A stretch of DNA of 40,545 bases from Lachnospiraceae bacterium (lineage in GTDB: Bacteria; Bacillota_A; Clostridia; Lachnospirales; Lachnospiraceae), in NCBI GenBank assembly GCA_017522685.1, contig JAFWYN010000003.1:1-40545 (forward strand), given 5' to 3'. A program made the position numbers and the translations under genes. Position 1 is the first letter of the stretch. Each line of letters starts with the position of its first letter. The notes under the pieces were generated by a model. It searched no databases. It saw only the letters and a list, made by a program, of their open reading frames with translations, and was not told the DNA's origin. Positions 15,549 to 24,466 of the stretch are shown here, one piece after another.

Positions 15549-17067
15549 GCTCTTCCTCCTTCATTTTAGATAAATAAAAGGCGATGCCGCATAGAATAAA
15601 ATCCACACATGGCACCGCCACACTATTTCCCAATGCCCGGTATCTGGCACTGTCACTGGCTCCCGGTATATCTGTCCAGTAATCCGGAAATCCCATCAGC
15701 CTTTCGCATTCCAAGGGTGTCAGCCGCCTTACAAGCTTGGATGCATCCACAATACATTTATTTTGATCCACATACTGGTTGCCAACCATTTTTTCATCCC
15801 CAGCACACAATGATCCCACGACTTTCTGGTATGGCTCCAACCCGTTTTCCGGATTATACACACAATGCCGGTCTTCTGTAGTTAGGGTATAACTGACTCC
15901 TTGCTGATACCCGCATCCGTTTCCACCATTCTTTTCCTTCCGGTTTATGATGTTTCCGGCAATACAGAATGGTTCTTGATTTAACGCAAGAGGGGTATTA
16001 TTTCCCCCGGTCCCAAGAGCAGATGTAATGGTCTGGGCTACCTCCACCGGACCGGTATAACGGGTATCCGGTCCATGGGTGTCAAACAGAATCGGTTTAT
16101 TATTACCTGCCATGCCTGCCGCCGCAGTAATGGTAGGACAGTATCCGATCCCGATTTCCGCATTCCCCTGACTGGTAGCCATGATAATGGGTGGATTGGA
16201 ATGTCCATGTGCCAGCAGCGTTCCGCACTTGTTATCATACACATCCATTCGTTCCCCGCCCTGATCCAGCAGGCAGATCACATAGTCTTTTCTGGGACCG
16301 GCCTGATCTGTCCTGCCTGCATCATCAGTGCCTGTTTTAAAATAGCAGGCAACACCTTTCCCCGCTTCTCGCTTCTTCTGATAATGCCTCCACACGCTGT
16401 CGGACTCAAATAGTATTTCACCGGCACTGTATCCTCCAAAATCTGCGACAAGGAAGATTCGATTTCTTCTTTGGGGGACACCCCAAAATTGAGCGTCCAA
16501 TACTCTCCAAGCAACAGAGAATCCCTCTCCCAGAATAATCCCGGCAGGAGTCCATGCCCCTCCCGGCGGTCCAGGTAAAGATACGCCTGTCTCCTTGATG
16601 CAGCAGATTTCTTCGAGGACTTTGTGGAAATCAGCTCCGTGGGGTTCTCCGCTGGAGAAGGCTCCCGGCACATTTTCCCAGACCATATACCGAGGTCGAA
16701 TAAACTCATCTGTCCGTCTTCTATGGTTTCTCATCCTCCTTTCGTCCTGTTTTCTCATTTCCTTTACAATCCGTACCTGTTCCATGAATAAGCCGGAGCG
16801 TTCCCCGGACAGCCCCTCTCTCTTTCCCGCCACGGATAAATCCTGACAGGGCGAGCCCCCGGCAACTACATCCACCACCGGAAGATTTCCCCCATAGAGC
16901 TTTGTAATATCCCCCATATGCTTCATATCCGGAAAGCGATATCTGGTCACAGCTATGGGAAAAGGCTCTATCTCACTGGCCCACACCGGACGGATGTTGT
17001 TCATGGTGGCTGCCAGTGGAAATCCGCCAATGCCATCAAACAGGCTTCCTAATTTCATTTCTGTCAT
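15529..17067 (-). CDS. DNA (cytosine-5)-methyltransferase
   Basis: 512 residues with all main motifs: I LGSLFDGIGGFPLA (6-19), IV GGSPCQDLS with catalytic Cys (about 72-80), VI ENVPG, VIII QRRNRIFLV, a large target-recognition region (about 225-440) and IX/X RRLTPLECERLMGFPD plus YRALGNSVAVP. It should be active. It sits inside the type IV secretion operon between the VirB6-like gene and PrgI, overlapping PrgI by 20 nt. No restriction nuclease is adjacent, so an orphan methylase that protects the element from recipient restriction is most likely. Confidence 0.93.
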   Translation of the reverse strand: MTEMKLGSLFDGIGGFPLAATMNNIRPVWASEIEPFPIAVTRYRFPDMKHMGDITKLYGGNLPVVDVVAGGSPCQDLSVAGKREGLSGERSGLFMEQVRIVKEMRKQDERRMRNHRRRTDEFIRPRYMVWENVPGAFSSGEPHGADFHKVLEEICCIKETGVSLPGPPGGAWTPAGIILGEGFSVAWRVLDAQFWGVPQRRNRIFLVADFGGYSAGEILFESDSVWRHYQKKREAGKGVACYFKTGTDDAGRTDQAGPRKDYVICLLDQGGERMDVYDNKCGTLLAHGHSNPPIIMATSQGNAEIGIGYCPTITAAAGMAGNNKPILFDTHGPDTRYTGPVEVAQTITSALGTGGNNTPLALNQEPFCIAGNIINRKEKNGGNGCGYQQGVSYTLTTEDRHCVYNPENGLEPYQKVVGSLCAGDEKMVGNQYVDQNKCIVDASKLVRRLTPLECERLMGFPDYWTDIPGASDSARYRALGNSVAVPCVDFILCGIAFYLSKMKEEEHVYLSR

Positions 17068-17076
17068 CGCACCACC

Positions 17077-17934
17077 TTATACCACTGCTTTCACAACAGT
17101 CTTGGTCATGTTGATGGCACTCTGGGCTGCATACACACTACTCATCAGGTTGGTCTTTGTACTGGTATCCAGTCCAAACTGTCCTGCTATACGGGGAACC
17201 TCTGTGCTGGATAACATAAGTCCCAAGCCTAACAATGTATGCTCTGGGAACAACATCAGCCCTGCAGTCAGAATTGTGGACTGCAAAAAGGCAGTCAGGC
17301 AGATGCCGATCACCTGTTTACACCACTGGATAAATCCATCAATATATCCTCTAGGAACAGAAAACATATAAAGACTCCCCACTGCGATCTGGATCAGTAA
17401 GATACCGCCTCTCTTCAAGTTAGCAAAGAACACCTTTATGACTGCGTATCCCATCATAACAACACAAAAGAGCATCAGTAAGGGATTTGCTGCTCCTGAA
17501 ATAGTCACCGTCATTAATGTCTGCTGTGCGGTCTGCCCAATACTGTCTGCATGACTGATCCCGGTAAGCTCTGCTCCAAAGGTTCCCTGCAAGGATACAC
17601 ACAATGAATACAAGTTAACCGGCACCACCGTAAACAGACTCACTGCCATAAACCCTTTTATGTAATTTATGGCTGTATCCTTAATGCTTCCCCGACCTCC
17701 CTGATATTCAATGGCACATTCAAAAGCTCCTACCACAAGTCCTACACCGAACAATGCCCATCCAAAGTAACTGAAAAATGTAGTAACCGAGCTTACCCAT
17801 GGCAGTTCGAACAGTTCCACACCCATGTTATTCATCATCACAAAGAAGTCGTTTAAAAAACTTACGATTTTCCCATACATCCAATCAATGATCTGGTCCA
17901 TGATCGTCTCGGCCACAAAATCAAATATAAACAT
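17077..17934 (-). CDS. VirB6/TrbL-like channel membrane protein
   Basis: 285 residues with about six hydrophobic segments, starting with an amphipathic N-terminus and followed by segments near 50-70, 92-110, 150-170, 175-195 and 210-235. Size, topology and position in the operon match Gram-positive VirB6/TrbL-like proteins that form the membrane pore of the mating channel. There is little motif evidence, so the call rests on topology and context. It ends 10 nt before the methylase ATG. Confidence 0.75.
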   Translation of the reverse strand: MFIFDFVAETIMDQIIDWMYGKIVSFLNDFFVMMNNMGVELFELPWVSSVTTFFSYFGWALFGVGLVVGAFECAIEYQGGRGSIKDTAINYIKGFMAVSLFTVVPVNLYSLCVSLQGTFGAELTGISHADSIGQTAQQTLMTVTISGAANPLLMLFCVVMMGYAVIKVFFANLKRGGILLIQIAVGSLYMFSVPRGYIDGFIQWCKQVIGICLTAFLQSTILTAGLMLFPEHTLLGLGLMLSSTEVPRIAGQFGLDTSTKTNLMSSVYAAQSAINMTKTVVKAVV

Positions 17935-17947
17935 TTCATACCTCCTG

Positions 17948-18403
17948 TTACATGGACTGCCCTGTCAGTTCCATACTTTCCGCTTCCATCTCTTTCATGA
18001 TGCGATCCGCAAATATCCCAAAGGCTTCCAAACAGCTTTCCCTTGCCACTGTCATCCTGATATCCTTTAGTTTTACTAACATCCTTGCCATAGCCACGTT
18101 TTCCATAGCCACGGTTTCATTACAGGCAGATGATGTCTGTTCCTGCAGTTTGTCAATACTTATCTCTTTTTGCGTTTCTGTAGAACGTACACCAACAGTG
18201 ATTACATATTCCGGAATCTCTTCTGGGAAAACAACATCATTTAAAACCGGTTGTGGCTCATAATATATCAAGAACCCGTATACATGAGACTGTTGCGGTA
18301 TAACCATGCCAATTCCACCTGGTCCTGGAGTCAGATAACTTAAATCATTCGTCAACTCTCTTATTTGCTTATCTAATTCAATCAATGGATTCCTTTCTTC
18401 CAT
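17948..18403 (-). CDS. Unknown small soluble protein with Met-rich tail
   Basis: 151 residues, no signal or membrane segment. Residues about 23-80 should be mostly beta (GGIGMVIPQ, YGFLIYYEPQP), followed by helices. It ends SMELTGQSM. It starts at ATG after GGAGG and lies 13 nt upstream of the VirB6-like gene, inside the transfer operon. No family recognised. Confidence 0.6.
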   Translation of the reverse strand: MEERNPLIELDKQIRELTNDLSYLTPGPGGIGMVIPQQSHVYGFLIYYEPQPVLNDVVFPEEIPEYVITVGVRSTETQKEISIDKLQEQTSSACNETVAMENVAMARMLVKLKDIRMTVARESCLEAFGIFADRIMKEMEAESMELTGQSM

Positions 18404-18423
18404 TAATACCTCCTACGCTTTCA

Positions 18424-18864
18424 TCATGTTCTCATCTGCATGGCATTTTCCTGCCTTGCCAGTGTCATATCCATATCCTGAAAAACAGACAAATAGTTCT
18501 CCACAGAGCCTGCAAGCTTCTGATAATCTTTTGATACCGGTTGAAACACATACCATTCGCTTTTTCCACTATTTGTCCAGATATGAGGATTTACTCCATC
18601 CCTGAAATTTGGATTATTTACCTTGGGTTTGCCCCAAATATCTGTAAATCGCAGAACCACACTGTCAACCACTCCCTCTTTTCTGTTAAAAATGGTTGTC
18701 TTAAGACCTGCATAATGATCACATGTACCGAGGGTTACAAATTCAATTCTTGCACGCAGATCCTCTCCGATGGCTCCATAACAGCTGCGCCCCACATATT
18801 TTTGTTCCTTCAGTATGGCACTTCCGGCCATTATCTTTTTTAATTCCTGTTCAAAAAAATTCAT
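18424..18864 (-). CDS. Conserved mobile-element protein of unknown function
   Basis: 146 residues, soluble. The motifs FVTLGTCDHYAGLKTTI, NRKEGVVDS and NPHIWT resemble proteins I recall from other clostridial conjugation loci, always near the VirB2-like pilin, but without assigned function. It ends ENAMQMRT, a weaker version of the Met-rich tail. The ATG follows AGGGGG. Confidence 0.6.
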   Translation of the reverse strand: MNFFEQELKKIMAGSAILKEQKYVGRSCYGAIGEDLRARIEFVTLGTCDHYAGLKTTIFNRKEGVVDSVVLRFTDIWGKPKVNNPNFRDGVNPHIWTNSGKSEWYVFQPVSKDYQKLAGSVENYLSVFQDMDMTLARQENAMQMRT

Positions 18865-18879
18865 ATTGCCCCCTCACTC

Positions 18880-19218
18880 TTACATTCCAAGGATAGTCCA
18901 GATATAAGACGGTGCGGTCAGAGTAAAGACCAGACAGGCGAACAGTATGGCCGGCGCTGCCCATTCAAACTGGCCATGTTTACGATAATCAAAATATGCG
19001 GTCCCCAGTTTGGCGAAGAAAAATACCGCAAGGATCAGATCAATGGCAGGAAACACCACCTTGTTTACCACTGTCTTGATCTGCCCGGATGCTTCTTCCC
19101 ATGTTCCCTGAATGGCACCCGCTACATCCCCGGTACCGGCTGCACATACGCTCATCCCACACGTAGCAGTCAATACAAATATTAACATTACCGTTACAAT
19201 CCATTTCTTTTTTCCCAT
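18880..19218 (-). CDS. VirB2-like small secreted membrane protein
   Basis: 112 residues: a signal peptide with cleavage likely after CAAG or VCAA (about 27), then two hydrophobic segments (about 52-72 and 88-105) with a short basic loop (DYRKHGQ). This matches VirB2/TrbC-type pilin-like subunits and the DUF3852 family of clostridial elements (name recalled). It probably forms part of the mating channel. ATG follows GGAAGAGG. Confidence 0.72.
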   Translation of the reverse strand: MGKKKWIVTVMLIFVLTATCGMSVCAAGTGDVAGAIQGTWEEASGQIKTVVNKVVFPAIDLILAVFFFAKLGTAYFDYRKHGQFEWAAPAILFACLVFTLTAPSYIWTILGM

Positions 19219-19251
19219 TTCCTCTTCCTTTCCATTTCACTTTTTTCTAGG

Positions 19252-19716
19252 TTACATTACCATCTGAATTTCTTTTCTCTGGTCTGTTATAAATTCTGAC
19301 ACCTCATACACCTGGGGATTATCATAAAACCGAAGATCCCCACGAAATCCCTTTTTCAAATGGCTGAATTCTTCCCCCAGCTTTAATACCTCTTTGGGTG
19401 TTTCCTTGGGAAATTCCTGATTCCAAATGACCCAGTCACCATTCTGAAATCTTGGTGCCAGTTCCAGCACCACATAATCCTCCGGCACAAACTTTGGATA
19501 ATGCCTTGGAAAACCATACACATCGTAGTATACCTTTCCTTCCTGCATCACCGTCAGCTCCATCAGCCGGAACGTATCATCCAAAGAGGTACAGAACCAG
19601 CACTCCCTGTCCTGAAATCTCCGAATTCTGCCATCCTTTAAGATGGACTCCACATTACCCTTCTTTGTATAGTGATAAAGCAGACCTTTTGGTCTGTCAA
19701 TTCTTTCATATGCCAT
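19252..19716 (-). CDS. Possible ADP-ribosyltransferase-fold protein
   Basis: 154 residues, soluble. The N-terminus GLLYHYTKKGNVESILKDGRI resembles the opening of DarT-like and Tpt1-like ART-fold proteins, in which the H-Y-T motif binds NAD; a CTSLDDTFRLME segment follows. No clear catalytic Glu can be assigned, so activity is uncertain. It ends KEIQMVM. It is translationally coupled to the large secreted protein (stop TGA lies in the ribosome site GGAGGGTGATATG). It could modify a target in donor or recipient, or be a structural relative without activity. Confidence 0.55.
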   Translation of the reverse strand: MAYERIDRPKGLLYHYTKKGNVESILKDGRIRRFQDRECWFCTSLDDTFRLMELTVMQEGKVYYDVYGFPRHYPKFVPEDYVVLELAPRFQNGDWVIWNQEFPKETPKEVLKLGEEFSHLKKGFRGDLRFYDNPQVYEVSEFITDQRKEIQMVM

Positions 19717-19717
19717 A

Positions 19718-21487
19718 TCACCCTCCTGCTCTTAGTGGTGCGATATGCCAGTCCTCCCATAAATCCCCTGATATCTCCACACTGTCTGTCAAATTCATAC
19801 TTAGCATTCCATCCGGTGTCCAGCAGTCCAGCAGATAGGTATACACCGTATAAGTACCATCCGGCATCCATATGGGAGTAAAATGTGTCCTGCGGTTATA
19901 GGTGGAATAGTGATTATTTTTAAACGCAAACCCGGCATGGTATCCCCCTCTTGTCCTTTCCAGCAATCTCCAGTAGGTCTGATAATAAAACTCCGGGAAA
20001 TAACTGACTGCTGTCTGTGGCGACGTGGTTGCCGAGGACTGGCTTGTGGAGCCTTCTGCATTTACCTGAATATTTACTCCATATCCACTTTTAATGGTAG
20101 TCTCAGTAGCAGTTGGAGATTTTTCATCGGTGCTTAGTTCCATTTCTGCCCATAGGGATGCTTCATACCGGTCCAGAGAAAACTCCCACCAGCCTTCATC
20201 CACATACTCCCCATCATCCTGCCAGTAACCATGGAGAATGGTGCAGTTCGGAACACATTCTTCTCCATGCTGGGTTGGATACCAGTTCCAGTCACTATCC
20301 CATACCCAGTTTTCTCTCCACCATGGCCGCCACACACTCCATGAGGCATAGGTTTTCTCCGGATTTGCAGGAATTACTGCATTTTCTGCATTATAAGCAT
20401 CATTCCTGTCATCTGCTACCGGGTTGGGTGGAGGATTTTCATTCAAATCTACGATATTGGCGGTAATGCTTCCCTGATCCACCCTGCCTCCTCCACTGGC
20501 ACTTACCTGAATGGTGATGTGCTGTTCTGTAGAAGGTGTGTGCCATTTTATCCACACAAGCTGCTGTCCGTCTTCCGGGTAATACACATTGTTTACTGTA
20601 TAGGTTCTTCCAAGGATATGAAAGGTCACATTTACAGGATTGTCCGGATTACTTTCCCCTCCGCTGACCGTTACGGCTGTGACCACATCCGTATCCACCC
20701 GGTATTCGTAGTCTGCTTCTATCACTTCCGGAATAACAGTTTCATTAAACCTGACGATACCAATTCCCAAAGATGCTATGATCTCATGGTCCGGCACCTT
20801 CTGATCCCTGGCTCCTCCCCATGCCGGATACCCCAGATCAGGAATTTCCAAGAACAGGGACAGGGGTAGGTTTTTATGCGTCAGAGATGTTAACTTCTTC
20901 CGAAGCATCCCGCCTGTTGCCTGATTGTATAAGGCTGCTTCCGTTGCAGTAAATGCCACTCTGGTTCCCTCATACGTCACATAAGCGATTGGCTCCAGTA
21001 AAAGCTTATATGCTCCTCCTGTCAGGGTTTCATAATCCATCCCCACATGCCCTGCAATGCTCCGTATGACCTGCTCATCCGTAAAATAGCTTTTGATGGC
21101 TTCCAGACTTGCACTGCCGGTGGATGTGGTAATGATCTTCGGCACTTCCTGTGCCGGATTGATGTAAGTATAGGTTCCGGTTTCTGGCATCAGGCTTGTT
21201 CCATCCCTGTACTGACTCTTGCTCACCTTTCCGAAATGAACCAGAATATTGTCAGGACTTTTATTCGTCAGATCTATGGGGGTAGTGACTGCACTGCCAT
21301 CCAATGCATTTACCACCGTAACCCGAACCCCTTCATCTCCAGTATTCCATATGTTTGTATCCGTCCCTTCTCCCAACTCTCCTCCCCCGGTATCAATGTT
21401 GCCTTCACCAGCAGCATACACTACCAGAGGAGCGCAGGTAGACAAGATCAACAGAACGGTAATAACAAACAGTTTGATTTGTTTCAT
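19718..21487 (-). CDS. Large Trp-rich secreted protein of the transfer locus
   Basis: 589 residues from the ATG at 21487, which follows GGGAGG by 5 nt and begins a classical signal peptide (MKQIKLFVITVLLILSTCAP, cleavage near YAAG). A longer reading frame starts inside a terminator loop and is rejected. The mature protein is beta-rich and extracellular, with no sortase motif and no C-terminal membrane segment. Residues about 380-445 carry many Trp (WRPWWRENWVWDSDWNW) with a possible Cys pair. It may be a surface or pilus-tip protein for mating contact. I do not recognise a domain. Confidence 0.7.
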   Translation of the reverse strand: MKQIKLFVITVLLILSTCAPLVVYAAGEGNIDTGGGELGEGTDTNIWNTGDEGVRVTVVNALDGSAVTTPIDLTNKSPDNILVHFGKVSKSQYRDGTSLMPETGTYTYINPAQEVPKIITTSTGSASLEAIKSYFTDEQVIRSIAGHVGMDYETLTGGAYKLLLEPIAYVTYEGTRVAFTATEAALYNQATGGMLRKKLTSLTHKNLPLSLFLEIPDLGYPAWGGARDQKVPDHEIIASLGIGIVRFNETVIPEVIEADYEYRVDTDVVTAVTVSGGESNPDNPVNVTFHILGRTYTVNNVYYPEDGQQLVWIKWHTPSTEQHITIQVSASGGGRVDQGSITANIVDLNENPPPNPVADDRNDAYNAENAVIPANPEKTYASWSVWRPWWRENWVWDSDWNWYPTQHGEECVPNCTILHGYWQDDGEYVDEGWWEFSLDRYEASLWAEMELSTDEKSPTATETTIKSGYGVNIQVNAEGSTSQSSATTSPQTAVSYFPEFYYQTYWRLLERTRGGYHAGFAFKNNHYSTYNRRTHFTPIWMPDGTYTVYTYLLDCWTPDGMLSMNLTDSVEISGDLWEDWHIAPLRAGG

Positions 21488-21508
21488 GTTGCCTCCCTTC
21501 CAAAGAAA

Positions 21509-21533
21509 CAGACTGCCTGTTAACAGCAGTCTG
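21509..21533 (-). terminator. Hairpin in the leader of the Trp-rich secreted protein
   Basis: CAGACTGC/GCAGTCTG arms with a 9-nt loop, followed on the minus strand by TTTCTTT. It lies between the strong terminator at 21541-21570 and the ribosome site. Second terminator or part of an attenuation leader. Confidence 0.5.
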
Positions 21534-21540
21534 CCCATGA

Positions 21541-21570
21541 AAAAAGCACAGCCTTTCACTGTGCTTTCTA
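21541..21570 (-). terminator. Strong intrinsic terminator between Tad and T4SS clusters
   Basis: AAAGCACAG/CTGTGCTTT, a 9-bp stem with a 7-nt loop, followed on the minus strand by TTTTTTC. It follows the stop of the 21593 gene and stands about 55 nt before the next ATG. Confidence 0.85.
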
Positions 21571-21592
21571 ATCATATTCGTGTAATTTAATA

Positions 21593-21859
21593 TCACTCAC
21601 ACTTTTTTAGGATATCGAGAACATCCTCCTTTAAGGTAATGCAGAGGTTTGCAAAATCCTTGATTCCCTGTAAATATGCAATTTGGATCACTCTCTCCGC
21701 ATATGAATTTATAACCCTTTCCATATCAAATTGAGTCTCTTCCGGACACTTGGATATCATGGCATAGTAGGCTTCTTCCAGCTCCTTGGCTTGTTCATCC
21801 GCTTCTATTGCATAACGGCAGTCTGCATGATCTCCATCCACGATCTTTTTTATCAGCAT
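21593..21859 (-). CDS. Small helical protein of unknown function
   Basis: About 88 residues, predicted all-helical, acidic, no membrane segment. I prefer the ATG at 21859 with AAGGAG 9 nt upstream; an ATG at 21880 has only GGGG. It is the last gene before a strong terminator, so it ends the Tad-side transcript. No family recognised. Confidence 0.55.
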   Translation of the reverse strand: MLIKKIVDGDHADCRYAIEADEQAKELEEAYYAMISKCPEETQFDMERVINSYAERVIQIAYLQGIKDFANLCITLKEDVLDILKKCE

Positions 21860-21883
21860 TTTGTCTTTCTCCTTCTGCATTTC

Positions 21884-22498
21884 TTACCCCATGGCACCTA
21901 CCTTATTTCCATTTTCGTACATATCCTCTGCAGTGCTTCCACTGCCTCCGCCACCTTTATTGGGAATCCATCCGAACCCATCAATGTAGATCATACCGTC
22001 CTTTGTGGCTCCATGGGATGGAGTCGCTTTTACGGGAGCCGGTTCTTTAGGTTTCTCATATGTAGGTGGTGTACCTGGTTTGGTGATATCTGCATTCTCC
22101 TTCAGTGCCGGTGGTTCCTCTGGTTTTTCTTCCTCTGTCTTTTTGGGTTCTGGCTGTAACTCCTGTACCCCACTTTCCACATCCGTTACCGGCTCAGTCT
22201 GGATTACCAGCTGTTCTTCTTCCTCCGGCTGGAACAGTTCCTCCGGTTTTGTACCTACCACCTGCACCTTCTCTTTCTGGTCTGGGATATCCGCAGGGGG
22301 AAACATCTCCATGTCCTCTTCTGCTTCCTGCTCCGGTTCCACCTTTACGAACAGTTCCGGCTCTGCCTCTATCCGGCTTTCTGCAGGCAGCTTTTGCTGT
22401 GGCTCTCTATACCAGACTTTATGGATCCCCATAAGGGCTGTTATGCATACTGTCATGCATCCTGCAATCAAAAGTGCTTTTACCATCTTATTCTTCAT
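21884..22498 (-). CDS. Membrane-anchored Pro/Glu-rich protein (DUF6550-like)
   Basis: 204 residues. A basic start and one hydrophobic segment (about 8-24) anchor a long Pro/Glu-rich extracellular stalk (30-150) and a short conserved C-terminus with DGMIYIDGFGWIPNKGGGG and AEDMYENGNKVG. The C-terminal motif is shared with proteins I recall as DUF6550 next to Tad-like loci. It may be a periplasm-spanning or wall-spanning stalk for the pilus. ATG follows GGAGG. Confidence 0.65.
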   Translation of the reverse strand: MKNKMVKALLIAGCMTVCITALMGIHKVWYREPQQKLPAESRIEAEPELFVKVEPEQEAEEDMEMFPPADIPDQKEKVQVVGTKPEELFQPEEEEQLVIQTEPVTDVESGVQELQPEPKKTEEEKPEEPPALKENADITKPGTPPTYEKPKEPAPVKATPSHGATKDGMIYIDGFGWIPNKGGGGSGSTAEDMYENGNKVGAMG

Positions 22499-22602
22499 TG
22501 TGCTACCTCCTGTGATTTTCTATCTTTCAACCACAACCTACCACAGAACTTTTGGGAAGTCTATTGATATATCTTTCTTTCCCCAAAGTCTGTGACAACC
22601 TA

Positions 22603-23151
22603 CTAAAATCTCTCCCGGTACACTGCCCTGTTTTTTATGATTATTGACATATCCGTGATCAGGGTTCCCGCAAACCGTACCGGCACCTCCAGCTGAATGG
22701 AGGCATCTGCATAATAGGCACCGCCGCCTCCGCCAAGGGCTGTGTTTGGTATGGATACGGAAAGTCCGCTTAAGCGGTACTCTGTCTCTCCGCCATTTCC
22801 CATCCGCACATAGCCCTCTCCTTCTTCCTCCAGTCCCAGTAAAAAACACAGCCTGCTGTAAATATCCCCGTAATCCACGGAAGACACAAAAGATTCCCCA
22901 TATGGTTCATAGCCAGCGGCATATCCTTCCCTTACACTGTGGTAAACCTCATTATAATTATCATTCACTGTGGATATAATAGCAGACTCCATGGCATCCT
23001 TTACCCCTGCAGCAGTGATCATCAGACGCATGTACTCCGAAATTCCGAGAATGATGAAAAGCATGCCAAGAGTGACTGCCACTATCATGGGCATCATATT
23101 GCCTTTTCTGTTTCTTAGCAAAGCCATGGTCTTTTTCACAAACTTCTTCAT
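22603..23151 (-). CDS. TadE/TadG-like pseudopilin
   Basis: 182 residues. A short basic leader ending LLRNRKGNMMP precedes one N-terminal hydrophobic helix (about 20-40), the layout of TadE/TadG minor pilins. The rest is a soluble domain with Gly-rich stretches. The start overlaps the upstream stop as ATGA. Part of the Tad pilus operon. Confidence 0.75.
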   Translation of the reverse strand: MKKFVKKTMALLRNRKGNMMPMIVAVTLGMLFIILGISEYMRLMITAAGVKDAMESAIISTVNDNYNEVYHSVREGYAAGYEPYGESFVSSVDYGDIYSRLCFLLGLEEEGEGYVRMGNGGETEYRLSGLSVSIPNTALGGGGGAYYADASIQLEVPVRFAGTLITDMSIIIKNRAVYRERF

Positions 23152-23552
23152 TTCCAGTACACCTCACTCTTTCCGGAAGCTCTTGCCCGGATAGTGATGG
23201 GAAAGGAGCCAAAATTTCCAAACAGCCCCAGATTTTCCTGAACCGTAACCGTTACGGTTACCTCTTCATTTAACTGCAGTTTCCCGGTTTTCGACCAATG
23301 CACAGACGGATGGATCCCTGTCTTTTCTTCCAAAACCCTCTGTCTGCCAGCCGTTTCACTTCCTACCCTTCCGCTGATCTCCGCCTCCCTTACCAGCTCA
23401 TCTGCGAAATTATCCACCTGCATTTTAGTGATAAAAATGGGAAACAGCCTTACCCCAAGAGCAATGACCATCATGACACATAACACCATGACTGCCACAT
23501 CCATATAGCCCTCTCCCCTCTTATCACGCAGGATCTTTCTTATACTCTTCAT
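23148..23552 (-). CDS. DUF4320-type pseudopilin (TadE-like)
   Basis: 134 residues. The leader LRDKRGEGYMDVAVMVL ends in a G-E junction that looks like a prepilin peptidase site, followed by a hydrophobic helix and a small beta domain (VTVTVTVQENLGLFGNF). It resembles DUF4320 proteins of clostridial elements. The leader motif matches that of the Flp-like pilin at 29214-29444, suggesting both are processed by the peptidase at 28368-28790. Confidence 0.75.
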   Translation of the reverse strand: MKSIRKILRDKRGEGYMDVAVMVLCVMMVIALGVRLFPIFITKMQVDNFADELVREAEISGRVGSETAGRQRVLEEKTGIHPSVHWSKTGKLQLNEEVTVTVTVQENLGLFGNFGSFPITIRARASGKSEVYWK

Positions 23553-23581
23553 TCTGTTTCCTTTCTCTCTGTCATTGACTT

Positions 23582-24454
23582 TTAAAACAATGTTTCCATG
23601 GACTTGATAATCTCATAAATGATGATGACAAAGTAAGTTGCTAGAAAACACATCAGCATGGCAAAGGAATATACTCGGATCTTGGGAGGTATTTTGGCTG
23701 CTTTTGCTTTCAACCTCTGAAGCTCCGCCTGCTTAAAGTCATGGCTTAACATCTGAAAATAGATGGATCCGTCATCGCCCCTTAACACACCAATAAGTCC
23801 CCTGACCACATCTGATAACTGAGGGGAATTCAGTCTTGCCTCAAAACGGGTTAATGCTGCTTCGTAGCTGCTGGAACGCATATCCGCACACACAATATCC
23901 AGCTCCCTTCTAAAATCTGCCCCGGCATTCTCCTTGTAATGCTCCAACATGGAAAGCACATCCCTGCTGTTTTTCAGCTCCTGTGTGATGGTGGATACAA
24001 AACGGTATAATTCCCCTTCAATCTTCTCCCTTTTTTCCTTTAACATCTCATCCGCTTTTCGGATTTCCTTAAAGTACACCATGATCCCCAAAAGAATCAC
24101 AAATAAAGCTGCCAGCGGAAACAGATAGAGAGCCGGTATGAGCAGTAAAAAAACACTTCCGGCTTTTACATAGGCATACGCAGTATAGACTTCCGGTGTC
24201 ATCTCCAGCCCCGATGCCCGAAGCACATTTTCCATTCTGCTTTTTTTATGGGCATTGATACGGATGTACCCTGCCATCTTCACGGCTGTATCCATGTAAA
24301 AAGCATCCAAAGTTCTGGATAACGGTTTTCCATCCTTTCCCCGGTCCATCATCACTCTGTTGGTCTTTAAAGTAGGCAGATGTAAAAGACCGGAAAGCAG
24401 CAGGAAGAGACCGGATGCAAGAAAAAGAAACACACAAAATACTATCAGTTTCAT
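23582..24454 (-). CDS. tadC: TadC-like inner-membrane platform protein
   Basis: 290 residues of the type II secretion F family. Hydrophobic segments at about 5-22, 98-130 and near the C-terminus (265-285), with a cytoplasmic helical T2SSF domain around 140-260. It lies directly downstream of TadB, as in Tad loci. Together they form the membrane platform that CpaF drives. ATG follows GGAGG. Confidence 0.83.
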   Translation of the reverse strand: MKLIVFCVFLFLASGLFLLLSGLLHLPTLKTNRVMMDRGKDGKPLSRTLDAFYMDTAVKMAGYIRINAHKKSRMENVLRASGLEMTPEVYTAYAYVKAGSVFLLLIPALYLFPLAALFVILLGIMVYFKEIRKADEMLKEKREKIEGELYRFVSTITQELKNSRDVLSMLEHYKENAGADFRRELDIVCADMRSSSYEAALTRFEARLNSPQLSDVVRGLIGVLRGDDGSIYFQMLSHDFKQAELQRLKAKAAKIPPKIRVYSFAMLMCFLATYFVIIIYEIIKSMETLF

Positions 24455-24466
24455 TGTCTTCCTCCT

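Noticed and set aside
21488..21559. Upstream extension of the Trp-rich secreted protein
   Set aside because: Its ATG falls in the loop of a strong terminator, and the signal peptide with GGGAGG starts at 21487.
22005..22595. Ser/Gly-rich plus-strand frame resembling a surface protein
   Set aside because: It mirrors the Pro/Glu-rich stalk of the membrane-anchored protein on the other strand and lacks start signals.
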